Shown here piece after piece: positions 17,844 to 25,672 of a stretch of 64,000 nt of DNA. The DNA comes from an uncultured Burkholderiales bacterium (GTDB lineage Bacteria > Pseudomonadota > Gammaproteobacteria > Burkholderiales > Burkholderiaceae_C). The notes under the pieces are model-generated. The model was not told the DNA's origin. It saw only the letters and a program-made list of their open reading frames with translations, and did not search any database. Within the stretch, counting starts at the first letter, position 1. Each line of letters begins with the position of its first letter. The position numbers were made by a program, and so were the translations under genes. The stretch is from the NCBI GenBank assembly GCA_903886485.1, contig CAISMH010000019.1, positions 62,001-126,000 on the forward strand, read 5' to 3'.

Positions 17844-18725
17844 ATGACTTTGGTTCAACTCAGGCATTTGATCGAATTGGCCAGCCATGGCTCGTTCAGT
17901 CAATCGGCCAGCAAGCTGCATCTCACGCAACCTGCCTTGAGCCGCAGCATCAAGGCGCTGGAAGATGAGTTGGGCCAACCCCTGTTCGATCGCATTGGCC
18001 GCAAGAACGAACTCACCACCTTTGGCAGACACATCGTGCAACGCGCCCGCATCTTGGTGGATGAGGCCAACGAGTTGCGCCAAACCAGCCTGCATTTGCA
18101 AAAAGGAGAGATGGGGCAATTTCGTGTGGGCATGGGCTCTGGCCCCGGTGCGATGTTGATGACGCCCTTGCTCTTGCTGATGGCGACCGAGCATCCGCAG
18201 GCGCACATCGACATTTCGCGCAGCAGCACCACACTGCTGGTGCAAGCCCTGCGTGACCGAAAGCTGGACGCTCTGATCTTGGACATCCGTTCCCTCCAAC
18301 CCTCGGCGGACTTAAAGGTAGAGGCTTTGCAAGAAATGGCCGGCGCGTTCATGTGTCGGCCCGGTCATCCTTTGGCCAAAAAACGCAGCGTCCCCTTTGC
18401 CATGTTGCGCGATTACCCCTTGGCCTCCACACCCTTGAGCGATGAAGTCGCGCGCATTTTGATGGAGCGCTTTGGCCCTAGCGCCCATCCGGAGCAGCTG
18501 GTCAATTTGCGCTGTGAAGAAATCTCCAGCCTGCTGGATGTGGCCCGTACCAGTGATGCCGTGGTGCTCGCCATTCGTGCCTCGGCGCCTGACTTGGTGG
18601 AGCTGTCCGTCTCTCCTGCCTTGGATATCAAGGCGCGATTTGGTTTGGTGACGATTGCCTCGCGGACCGAGCCGCCACTGCTGGGCAAAGTGCGTGAATT
18701 GATGCAAGAAGTCATGCAGGACTGA
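17844..18725 (+). CDS. LysR-family transcriptional regulator
   Basis: This is a 293-residue LysR-type regulator with an N-terminal winged helix-turn-helix (MTLVQLRHLIELASHGSFSQ, then ASKLHLTQPALSRSIKALED) and a C-terminal effector-binding domain. It is transcribed divergently from the Bug/M20 operon with GCAT...ATGC repeats between them, so the most economical role is control of that operon by its substrate or a product. The effector is unknown. Confidence 0.93.
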   Translation: MTLVQLRHLIELASHGSFSQSASKLHLTQPALSRSIKALEDELGQPLFDRIGRKNELTTFGRHIVQRARILVDEANELRQTSLHLQKGEMGQFRVGMGSGPGAMLMTPLLLLMATEHPQAHIDISRSSTTLLVQALRDRKLDALILDIRSLQPSADLKVEALQEMAGAFMCRPGHPLAKKRSVPFAMLRDYPLASTPLSDEVARILMERFGPSAHPEQLVNLRCEEISSLLDVARTSDAVVLAIRASAPDLVELSVSPALDIKARFGLVTIASRTEPPLLGKVRELMQEVMQD

Positions 18726-18754
18726 GTCGCTCTTGCGGCCACACGGCCTTGCAC

Positions 18755-19576
18755 TCAAGCGCGCAGTTGCAACAGCTGGGCGGCCACGGACACCGCAATC
18801 ACTTCAGGCTCCTTGCCTGTGATGCCACCCACGCCAATCGGGCACGTGATGAAGGCCAACTCTTGGGCGGTGAAGCCCTTGGCTTCAAGGCGATGTTGAA
18901 ACGTGGCCCATTTGGTTTTGCTGCCAATCAGACCCACAAATTTCAAATCACCCTGCAGGCGCTGGCGTTTGAGGCAAGCAGCCACCACATCCAAGTCTTC
19001 AGCATGGCTGAAACTCATGATGAGCACAGATGCACCGCGGGGCAAATCAGCCACCGCTGCGTGCACAGGGTCCGAGTGCTCACACACCACATTGGGGGGC
19101 AGATGCGCAGGAAAAATTTCGTCGCGACTGTCGATCCACTGCACGTTGTAGGGCAAGGTACTCAACACGTTCACCAAAGCACGCCCCACATGGCCGCCAC
19201 CAAAGAGTGCGAGGGGCTGACCGCTGGCCAACAAGCGTTGTTTGAGCGCAGGGGCATCGGCCGCACGGATGCGTTCAAACTTCAGATGGACCACGCCGCC
19301 ACAACATTGGCCCAAGGCGGGGCCAAGGGCATAGCGGGTGGTGAGGGTGTGGTCTTCACCCACCAGCCAAGCACGCGCCTCTGCGATGGCCTGAAACTCC
19401 AAATGCCCACCACCAATGGTGTTGACCAGTGTTTGTGGAAACACGGCCATCCACGCCCCCACCTCGCGCGGGCCTGAGCCCTGCACGCTGTCGACCGACA
19501 CCAACACGCCATCGGCATGTTGGAGTTGGTTCAACAGTTCAGCGGTGTGACGGGGCACAAAGGCTTTGAGCGGCAA
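18755..19576 (-). CDS. xdhC: Xanthine dehydrogenase accessory protein XdhC
   Basis: This 273-residue protein binds and sulfurates molybdenum cofactor and inserts it into xanthine dehydrogenase. The N-terminal XdhC/CoxI domain reads VLVSVDSVQGSGPREVGAWM and GGGHLEFQAI; the C-terminal Rossmann-like domain has ALFGGGHVGRALVNVLS and FVGLIGSKTKWATF. It is the last gene of the xdhABC operon, 22 bases after xdhB. Its 3' end converges on the LysR gene. The catalytic assembly role is well established for the family. Confidence 0.94.
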   Translation of the reverse strand: MPLKAFVPRHTAELLNQLQHADGVLVSVDSVQGSGPREVGAWMAVFPQTLVNTIGGGHLEFQAIAEARAWLVGEDHTLTTRYALGPALGQCCGGVVHLKFERIRAADAPALKQRLLASGQPLALFGGGHVGRALVNVLSTLPYNVQWIDSRDEIFPAHLPPNVVCEHSDPVHAAVADLPRGASVLIMSFSHAEDLDVVAACLKRQRLQGDLKFVGLIGSKTKWATFQHRLEAKGFTAQELAFITCPIGVGGITGKEPEVIAVSVAAQLLQLRA

Positions 19577-19598
19577 GCGGGCTTTGAACAGCGCGCAA

Positions 19599-21962
19599 TC
19601 AAGCGACTGCCTTGGCCTTGACCGCTTCGCACGCCATCAAGATGCGCTCTGGCGTGGCCGGCGCGTCTAAGTGCACCACTGCCTTGTGATGGGCACTGGC
19701 CGCCACCGCGTCGCGCAAGGCGAAGAAGGCAGACAGGCCCAGCATCAACGGTGGCTCGCCCGTGGCCTTGCTGTTGAACGGCGTGGGCTTGTTGTTTTGG
19801 TTGTCAAACAAGGACACCTTGAAGTGCTCAGGGATGTCGCCCGCCACTGGGATTTTGTAGGTGCTGGGGCCGTGCGTGAGCAGCTTGCCTTGCTTGTCCC
19901 AAATGCACTCTTCCATGGTGAGCCAACCCATGCCTTGCACATAAGCGCCTTCGATTTGGCCCTTGTCGAGCGCAGGGTTGATGCTGCGGCCCACGTCGTG
20001 CACGATGTCCACGGCTTTGAGCCACCACTCGCCCGTGCGGGTGTCAATCTCCACCTCACTCACGGCGGCGCCGTAGCAGTAGTAATAGAAGGCACGGCCA
20101 TTCAAGGTGGCGAAGTCGTATTTGATTTCTGGCGTCATGTAGAAGCCGGTGACGCTCAAGCCCACGCGGTCGAGCCACGCTTGCTTGGTCACCTCAGCCC
20201 ACTTGACGGACTTGCCGCCGCCGTGCACTTCGTTGTTGGCAAACGTCACATCGCCTTCGGCGCAACCCAACATGCGGGCCGCCACGGGCTTCAAGCGTTC
20301 GCGCATTTGCATCGTCGCGTTCATGATGGCTGCACCGTTGATGTCGGCACCGCTCGATGCAGACGTGGCCGATGCGTTGGGCACTTTTTGCGAGTCGGTG
20401 GCGGTGATGCGCACGTGGTCCACGCTGATTCCCAAACCATCGGCGCACACCTGCGCCATCTTGGTGTTGAGGCCTTGGCCCATTTCGGTGCCGCCGTGGT
20501 TGCAACTGACCGAGCCGTCCATGTAGACCACCAACAGCGCGCCGCCTTGATTGAGGTGCGTGGCGGTGAAGCTGATGCCGAACTTCAAAGGCACCAGCGC
20601 GATGCCGCGCTTGCGAGTCTTGCTCTTGGCGTTGAAGGCTTGCACCGCTGCGCGGCGCTCGGCGTAGTTGGATTCGTGCTCGACCTGCGCAATCACCTTG
20701 TCACCCACCCAGTCTTCGATGAGCTGGTTGTATTGGGTCGTCATGGTGTCGGGCGTGCCGCTGATGGCGGGGTCTTGGTAGAGGTTGAGCTTGCGCACGT
20801 CCAAAGGGTCTTTGCCCAAAGTCATGGCGATCTCGTCCATCACTGTCTCGATACCAAACATGCCTTGTGGACCGCCGAAGCCGCGGAAGGCGGTGGCGCT
20901 TTGGGTGTTGGTTTTGCAGCGGTGACTCACCAGCTTCAAGGCGGGCAAGTGGTAGGTGTTGTCGATGTGCAAACAAGCGCGGTCGTTCACGGGGCCGGAG
21001 TAATCGGTGCTGTAACCGCAGCGTGACATGAGCGTGATGTCTGCGCCCAAGACGCGACCGTTGTCGTCAAAGCCCACTTCGTAGTCGATACGGAAGTCGT
21101 GACGCTTGCCCGTGATGGTCATGTCGTCGTCGCGGTTGACGCGCAGCTTGACGGGCTTTTGCAACTTGAACGCAGCCAAGGCAGCGCTTTGGCTGAAGAT
21201 GCTGGCGTTGCCCTCTTTGCCACCAAAGCCGCCACCCATGCGGCGGCAAATCACCTCCACGTCGTGGGTGTGCAGGTTCAGGGCATGCGCCGCTTCGCGC
21301 TGGTTGCCATCGGGGTGCTGGGTCGACACGTACAGCGTGAGCTGGCCGTCTTCCTTGGGCACCGCGTAGGTGATTTGGCCTTCCAGATAAAACTGCTCTT
21401 GCTGGCCAGTGCGCGTCGTGCCCTTGATCTTGTGCGGGGCGCTGGCAATGGCCGCAGCGGCGTCACCGCGCGTGATGCCCTTGGGCGGCATGATGAAACT
21501 GCTCGCTGCCATCGCCTCTTCCACCGTCAAGATGGGCTTGAGTTCTTTCACCAAGACCTTGGCTTTTTTGGCCGCTTCGCGGGCATAGAGCATGTCACGC
21601 GCCACCACCACGGCCACAGCTTGACCGACAAACTCAACCTTGCCCGCGGCGAGGAAGGGGTCGTCATGCACGATGGGCCCACAGTTGTTTTCGCCCGGAA
21701 TGTCTTTGGCGGTGTAGACCGCCACCACGCCGTGTTCGTTGAGGATGGCTGCGCGGTCAATGCCGTCGCCGATCAACTCACCATGCGCCACGGGCGACAA
21801 GATGAGTGCGGCATACAGAGTGCCTGCGTGCTCGGGGATGTCGTCGATGTAGGTGGCAGAACCCGTGACGTGCAGGTGTGCGGACTCGTGAACGATGTCG
21901 GTGCCCTGCTGAATGTTCGTCGCGGGCAAAAGATTTTTCAAATGGGTAGGAGCGTTCATCAC
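19599..21962 (-). CDS. xdhB: Xanthine dehydrogenase molybdopterin-binding (large) subunit
   Basis: This 787-residue catalytic subunit converts hypoxanthine and xanthine to urate. It has the N-terminal a/b hammerhead domain (ATYIDDIPEHAGTLYAALILS) and the molybdopterin domain with QEQFYLEGQ, RRMGGGFGGKEGN (pterin contact), FRGFGGPQGMF containing the substrate-orienting Arg, and a C-terminal ATGEPPLMLG segment with the catalytic Glu. Length matches bacterial XdhB. It overlaps xdhA by four bases and precedes xdhC. Molybdate import genes lie nearby in the same island. Confidence 0.95.
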   Translation of the reverse strand: MMNAPTHLKNLLPATNIQQGTDIVHESAHLHVTGSATYIDDIPEHAGTLYAALILSPVAHGELIGDGIDRAAILNEHGVVAVYTAKDIPGENNCGPIVHDDPFLAAGKVEFVGQAVAVVVARDMLYAREAAKKAKVLVKELKPILTVEEAMAASSFIMPPKGITRGDAAAAIASAPHKIKGTTRTGQQEQFYLEGQITYAVPKEDGQLTLYVSTQHPDGNQREAAHALNLHTHDVEVICRRMGGGFGGKEGNASIFSQSAALAAFKLQKPVKLRVNRDDDMTITGKRHDFRIDYEVGFDDNGRVLGADITLMSRCGYSTDYSGPVNDRACLHIDNTYHLPALKLVSHRCKTNTQSATAFRGFGGPQGMFGIETVMDEIAMTLGKDPLDVRKLNLYQDPAISGTPDTMTTQYNQLIEDWVGDKVIAQVEHESNYAERRAAVQAFNAKSKTRKRGIALVPLKFGISFTATHLNQGGALLVVYMDGSVSCNHGGTEMGQGLNTKMAQVCADGLGISVDHVRITATDSQKVPNASATSASSGADINGAAIMNATMQMRERLKPVAARMLGCAEGDVTFANNEVHGGGKSVKWAEVTKQAWLDRVGLSVTGFYMTPEIKYDFATLNGRAFYYYCYGAAVSEVEIDTRTGEWWLKAVDIVHDVGRSINPALDKGQIEGAYVQGMGWLTMEECIWDKQGKLLTHGPSTYKIPVAGDIPEHFKVSLFDNQNNKPTPFNSKATGEPPLMLGLSAFFALRDAVAASAHHKAVVHLDAPATPERILMACEAVKAKAVA

Positions 21963-23434
21963 ACCACCTCCGTGGTTGGTTCTTCAATGAATTCCAAAGC
22001 CAAGTTGCGCGCCACCAGCGCGCGATACGCCCATGTGGCACGCAAGCCGTCACGTGCGGTGAAGCTCGTGGCAATGGCAGCGTCTAAGTCGGCTGCTGTC
22101 ACGTCAGCGGGTGATTGGCCTTCGAGCACCGCTTCGAGTTTGGGCGCACGCGCGGGGAAGGGGCTCAGACCGTTGTAGGCCAGCTTCACGCCACGCAACT
22201 TGCCGTCCTTGAGCGTGTAGCTGATGGCGGCACAGGTGGCTGAAATGTCTTGCTCAAAACGCTTGCTCACCTTGTGGGCGCGGAACACTTGGCCCGCGAC
22301 AGGCTGGGGCAACTCCACCGCTTCGATGAACTCGCCCGCTTCGAGCACGCTTTTCTTCATGCCGGTGTAGAAATTTTCCAGCAAGACGTTGCGGGTCTTC
22401 TCGCCACGGCGCAGCACCAAGTTGGCACCAAGGGCCAGCAAGCAAGGCATGGAGTCGCCAATGGGCGAACCGTTGGCGATGTTGCCTGCCAAGGTGGCGG
22501 TGGAGCGGATGGGCGGCGAGCCAAAGCGGCGCAGCACTTCGGCGAAGTCGGGGTAGGCCTTGGCGATCAGCGACTCCACTTGCGTCAACGACACGGCAGC
22601 ACCAATGCGCCAAGCCTTGTCGGTTTCGGTCACTTGGCGCAGTTCTTTGACGTTGCCCAAATACATGATGTGGTCGGGACGCGCGAACTGTTTGTTCACC
22701 TGCAAACCAATTTCGGTGCTGCCTGCCAACAAAGTGGTGGTGGGGTGCTTGACCAGATAGTCAGACACCTCCGCCAAGGTGGCGGGTGACACAAATTCAT
22801 TGCCCTTCTTGGTGCGCACCACTGGCTGCACGATGATGTCGCCATCCAAACTCATGGTCGGTGTGCTGGCACGCTTGATTTCTTGGAGCAAGGGCAGATC
22901 TGCGCTGTCGTCCACCTTCAAAGCAGCCTTCTTCTCACATGCTTTGGCGGCCGCGTCGATGATGGGCGCATAGCCTGTGCAACGACACAAGTTGCCACTC
23001 AGGGCGTCGGTGATGTCTTGACGTACAGGCGAGGTGTTGGTTTGCACCAAGTTAACCAAACTCATCACGATGCCCGGCGTGCAGAAGCCGCACTGCGAGC
23101 CGTGGCACTTGACCATCTCGTCTTGCACAGGGTGCAGGGTGCCGTCGGCCTTTTTCAAGCTCTCCACGGTCTTGATCGATTTGCCATCGAGCGAAGGCAG
23201 CAACTGGATACACGCATTGGTGGCCACATAGTCCACGCCCGTGCCAGCGGCATTGAGTTCGCCCACCATCACCACACACGCGCCACAGTCGCCTTCGGCG
23301 CAGCCTTCTTTCGTGCCGGTGCGGTGGAGCTGCTCGCGCAGGTAATCAAGAACGGTGGTGGTGCGACGGGCACCTTGGGCTTCAACGATTTGGCCGTCGA
23401 GCACAAAGCGCACGGTGTTGGTGACTTGGGTCAT
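21959..23434 (-). CDS. xdhA: Xanthine dehydrogenase FeS/FAD (small) subunit
   Basis: This 491-residue electron-transfer subunit carries two [2Fe-2S] clusters and FAD. The plant-ferredoxin-type site is GCAEGDCGACVV near residues 38-50, the second cluster domain has CHGSQCGFCTPGIVMSL and GNLCRCTGYAPI, and the FAD domain includes LLAGSTEIGLQVNK and TLAGNIANGSPIGD. A GTATAC-centred site lies about 79 bases upstream (23513-23518), in the gap after uraH. It starts the xdhABC operon. Confidence 0.95.
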   Translation of the reverse strand: MTQVTNTVRFVLDGQIVEAQGARRTTTVLDYLREQLHRTGTKEGCAEGDCGACVVMVGELNAAGTGVDYVATNACIQLLPSLDGKSIKTVESLKKADGTLHPVQDEMVKCHGSQCGFCTPGIVMSLVNLVQTNTSPVRQDITDALSGNLCRCTGYAPIIDAAAKACEKKAALKVDDSADLPLLQEIKRASTPTMSLDGDIIVQPVVRTKKGNEFVSPATLAEVSDYLVKHPTTTLLAGSTEIGLQVNKQFARPDHIMYLGNVKELRQVTETDKAWRIGAAVSLTQVESLIAKAYPDFAEVLRRFGSPPIRSTATLAGNIANGSPIGDSMPCLLALGANLVLRRGEKTRNVLLENFYTGMKKSVLEAGEFIEAVELPQPVAGQVFRAHKVSKRFEQDISATCAAISYTLKDGKLRGVKLAYNGLSPFPARAPKLEAVLEGQSPADVTAADLDAAIATSFTARDGLRATWAYRALVARNLALEFIEEPTTEVV

Positions 23435-23508
23435 GGTGGGGTGTTGGAATCTGGGGTAAGACCCGAGATTTTAGTGACTTGCACCCCATTTCCACAGCGG
23501 GTATGCCG

Positions 23509-23522
23509 CTTGGTATACAAAA
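23509..23522. promoter_or_regulatory. GTATAC-centred operator upstream of xdhA
   Basis: The element is CTTGGTATACAAAA, with the invariant GTATAC core at 23513-23518. Its flanks are less symmetrical than those of the puuD and ABC-importer sites. It sits between the uraH stop and the xdhA start, where a promoter for xdhABC is expected. Binding by the GntR regulator is inferred. Confidence 0.45.
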
Positions 23523-23525
23523 AAA

Positions 23526-23879
23526 TCAAGACCCCCGATACGTGGAGTAACTCCAAGGACTTACCAAAAGCGGCACGTGGTAATGCTGATCGGTATGAGC
23601 CACGCCAAAGTCGAGGCTCACGTGGTCTAAAAAGTTGGGCTCTGGCAAGGCCACATGCTTGGACGCAAAGTAGCCCTTCACATCAAAAACCAGACGGTAG
23701 GTGCCCTTTTTCAAACTGTCGTTGTCGAAGAGCAAGCCATCGGGATTGCGACCATCGTGGTTCAGGATGAACGATTTGACCAAAGTGGCATGACCGTTGT
23801 CCGTGGTGAACAGCGACACCTTCATCCCGGCTGCGGGGCCGCCGTGCATGGTGTCTAAAACGTGTGTGCTCAATCCCAT
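23526..23879 (-). CDS. uraH: 5-hydroxyisourate hydrolase (transthyretin-like)
   Basis: This 117-residue enzyme hydrolyses 5-hydroxyisourate to OHCU. Hallmarks are the N-terminal LSTHVLDTMHGGPAAG with its active-site His, the HDGRNPDG segment with catalytic Arg, HYHVPLLVSPWSYSTY, and the C-terminal YRGS tetrapeptide that separates the hydrolase from transthyretins. No signal peptide is apparent, so it should be cytoplasmic. It is divergent from the GntR regulator and shares its promoter region with it. Confidence 0.96.
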   Translation of the reverse strand: MGLSTHVLDTMHGGPAAGMKVSLFTTDNGHATLVKSFILNHDGRNPDGLLFDNDSLKKGTYRLVFDVKGYFASKHVALPEPNFLDHVSLDFGVAHTDQHYHVPLLVSPWSYSTYRGS

Positions 23880-23922
23880 GAAGTGCTCCGAAAAGTAGTT
23901 GGCGACCGATTCGGTCTACCGA

Positions 23923-23937
23923 AAGTGTATACAGTTT
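23923..23937. promoter_or_regulatory. GTATAC-centred operator between uraH and the GntR regulator
   Basis: AAGTGTATACAGTTT (core 23927-23932) sits in the 106-bp divergent gap, 44 bases from the uraH start and about 50 bases from the regulator start. It could mediate autoregulation and control of uraH at once. The sequence is nearly identical to the puuD site; function is inferred. Confidence 0.65.
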
Positions 23938-23985
23938 TTAAATTTAGGTCTATCATCGGGCGCATCGCATCAGCCGGAGACCCCG

Positions 23986-24654
23986 ATGGACAGCTCAACC
24001 GCCACGCGCAGCATTGTGGATGCGCTCACCAAAGCCATTGTCGAGCACCGACTCCACCCCGGCACCAAATTGGCAGAGCAAAAGCTGGCTGACCACTTTG
24101 GCGTGTCGCGCACCCTCATTCGCCAAGCCTTGTTTCAATTGGTACAAAAACGCCTCATCCGCATGGAGCCCGCACGCGGCGCCTTTGTCGCCACCCCGTC
24201 GTCAGACGAAGCCCGCCAAGTGTTTGCTGTGCGTCGCATGATCGAGGTGGAGATGACGCGCAACTTTGTGCGCAGCGCCACCCCAGCACAAATCAAAGCC
24301 CTCAAAGACCACGTGACCGAGGAAAAAGCAGCGGTCACGCGGGGCGATGTGCCGGGCCGGACTGACTTGTTGGGCGACTTTCATGTGCGCATGGCAGAGC
24401 TGATGGGCAATGCTGTGTTGGCGCAAATTTTGAGTGAGTTGATTTCACGTTGCGCCCTCATCACCTTGATGTACCAAAGCGCCAATGCGGCTGAACACTC
24501 GGTTGAAGAGCATGCTGAAATTTTGAAAGCCATCAGCGCCAAAGACGAGAAGCTGGCCGTGCGTTTGATGGACGAACACCTGCGCCACGTGGAAGAAAAC
24601 CTCACCCTCGACCGCAAAGTGCCCAGCAACGACATCGCCATGGCATTGGCCTAA
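23986..24654 (+). CDS. GntR-family (FCD domain) regulator, probable purine-catabolism repressor
   Basis: This 222-residue GntR regulator has an N-terminal winged helix (LHPGTKLAEQKLADHFGVSR, then TLIRQALFQLVQKRLI) and a C-terminal all-helical FCD effector domain with metal-ligand-like His residues (DFHVRMAEL and EEHAEIL). ATG 23986 has GGAGA five bases upstream; an in-frame start at 23899 lies within the promoter and was rejected. It sits between uraH and the allantoinase gene. The GTATAC palindromes upstream of five purine-linked transcription units are plausible targets, with a pathway intermediate as effector. Confidence 0.88.
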   Translation: MDSSTATRSIVDALTKAIVEHRLHPGTKLAEQKLADHFGVSRTLIRQALFQLVQKRLIRMEPARGAFVATPSSDEARQVFAVRRMIEVEMTRNFVRSATPAQIKALKDHVTEEKAAVTRGDVPGRTDLLGDFHVRMAELMGNAVLAQILSELISRCALITLMYQSANAAEHSVEEHAEILKAISAKDEKLAVRLMDEHLRHVEENLTLDRKVPSNDIAMALA

Positions 24655-24683
24655 ATCCTCACGCGAACACTCGGAGACACGCC

Positions 24684-25664
24684 ATGTCCAACCCCAACGC
24701 CACCTACGACAGCACTGCCGCTTACCCCCGCGACTTGGTGGGCTATGGCCGCCAAGTGCCGCACGCGCAATGGCCGAACCAAGCCCGCATCGCGGTGCAG
24801 TTTGTGCTGAACTACGAAGAAGGCGGCGAGAACGCCACGCTGCACGGCGACGCTGGCAGCGAGATGTTTTTGAGCGAGATGTTCAACCCGCCCAGCTTTG
24901 CCGACCGCCACCTGAGCATGGAAGGCATTTACGAATACGGCTCGCGCGTGGGCGTCTGGCGCATCTTGCGCGAGTTTGAAAAACGCGGCCTCCCATTGAC
25001 AGTATTTGGCGTGAGCATGGCGCTGGAGCGCCACCCCGAACTCACCGCTGCGTTTGTGGAACTCGGCCACGAAATCGCATGCCACGGCTACCGCTGGATC
25101 AATTACCAAACCATCGACGAAGCCACCGAGCGCGCGCACATGCACAAAGGCATCGAGATCATCGAGCGCCTCACCCACACCACACATGGCCACAGCATTC
25201 ACGGCGCAGGCTGGTACACCGGTCGCGACAGCCCCAACACCCGCCGCTTGGTGGCCGACCACGGCGGCTTCACATACGACAGTGACTACTACGGCGAAGA
25301 CCTGCCGTTTTGGATGAAGGTCCAAAAAACCAATGGCGAGGTGGTGCCCCAACTCGTCGTGCCCTACACCCTCGACTGCAACGACATGCGCTTTGCCCTG
25401 CCCCAAGGTTTTAGCCAAGCGGACGACTTCTTTGTGTATTTGCGTGACAGCTTTGACGCTTTGTATGCCGAAGGCGACCCCCACGGAGACAACGCCCCCA
25501 AGATGATGAGCATCGGCATGCACTGCCGTTTGCTGGGCAAGCCGGGGCGCATCGTGGCGCTGCAAAAGTTCTTAGACCACATCGCCCAACACGACCACGT
25601 GTGGGTGGCCCGCCGCATCGACATTGCGCGCCACTGGCAACAAGTGCATCCCTACGCTGACTAA
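24684..25664 (+). CDS. puuE: Allantoinase PuuE (polysaccharide-deacetylase fold)
   Basis: This 326-residue enzyme hydrolyses allantoin to allantoate. It belongs to the NodB/polysaccharide-deacetylase superfamily and is unrelated to the amidohydrolase-type AllB. The characteristic PuuE opening YPRDLVGYGRQVPHAQWPNQ and the NodB motif GHEIACHGYRW are present, along with GAGWYTGRDSPNTRRL and SDYYGEDLPFW. A good ribosome-binding site (CGGAGAC) precedes ATG 24684. It is the second gene of a gntR-puuE-uraD/allC-M20 unit. Confidence 0.95.
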   Translation: MSNPNATYDSTAAYPRDLVGYGRQVPHAQWPNQARIAVQFVLNYEEGGENATLHGDAGSEMFLSEMFNPPSFADRHLSMEGIYEYGSRVGVWRILREFEKRGLPLTVFGVSMALERHPELTAAFVELGHEIACHGYRWINYQTIDEATERAHMHKGIEIIERLTHTTHGHSIHGAGWYTGRDSPNTRRLVADHGGFTYDSDYYGEDLPFWMKVQKTNGEVVPQLVVPYTLDCNDMRFALPQGFSQADDFFVYLRDSFDALYAEGDPHGDNAPKMMSIGMHCRLLGKPGRIVALQKFLDHIAQHDHVWVARRIDIARHWQQVHPYAD

Positions 25665-25672
25665 GGCCCACC

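Noticed and set aside
19671..21026. Open frame of 451 codons on the plus strand
   Set aside because: It is antisense to the xanthine dehydrogenase large subunit and is a by-product of GC-biased codons (His/Ala/Gly-rich).
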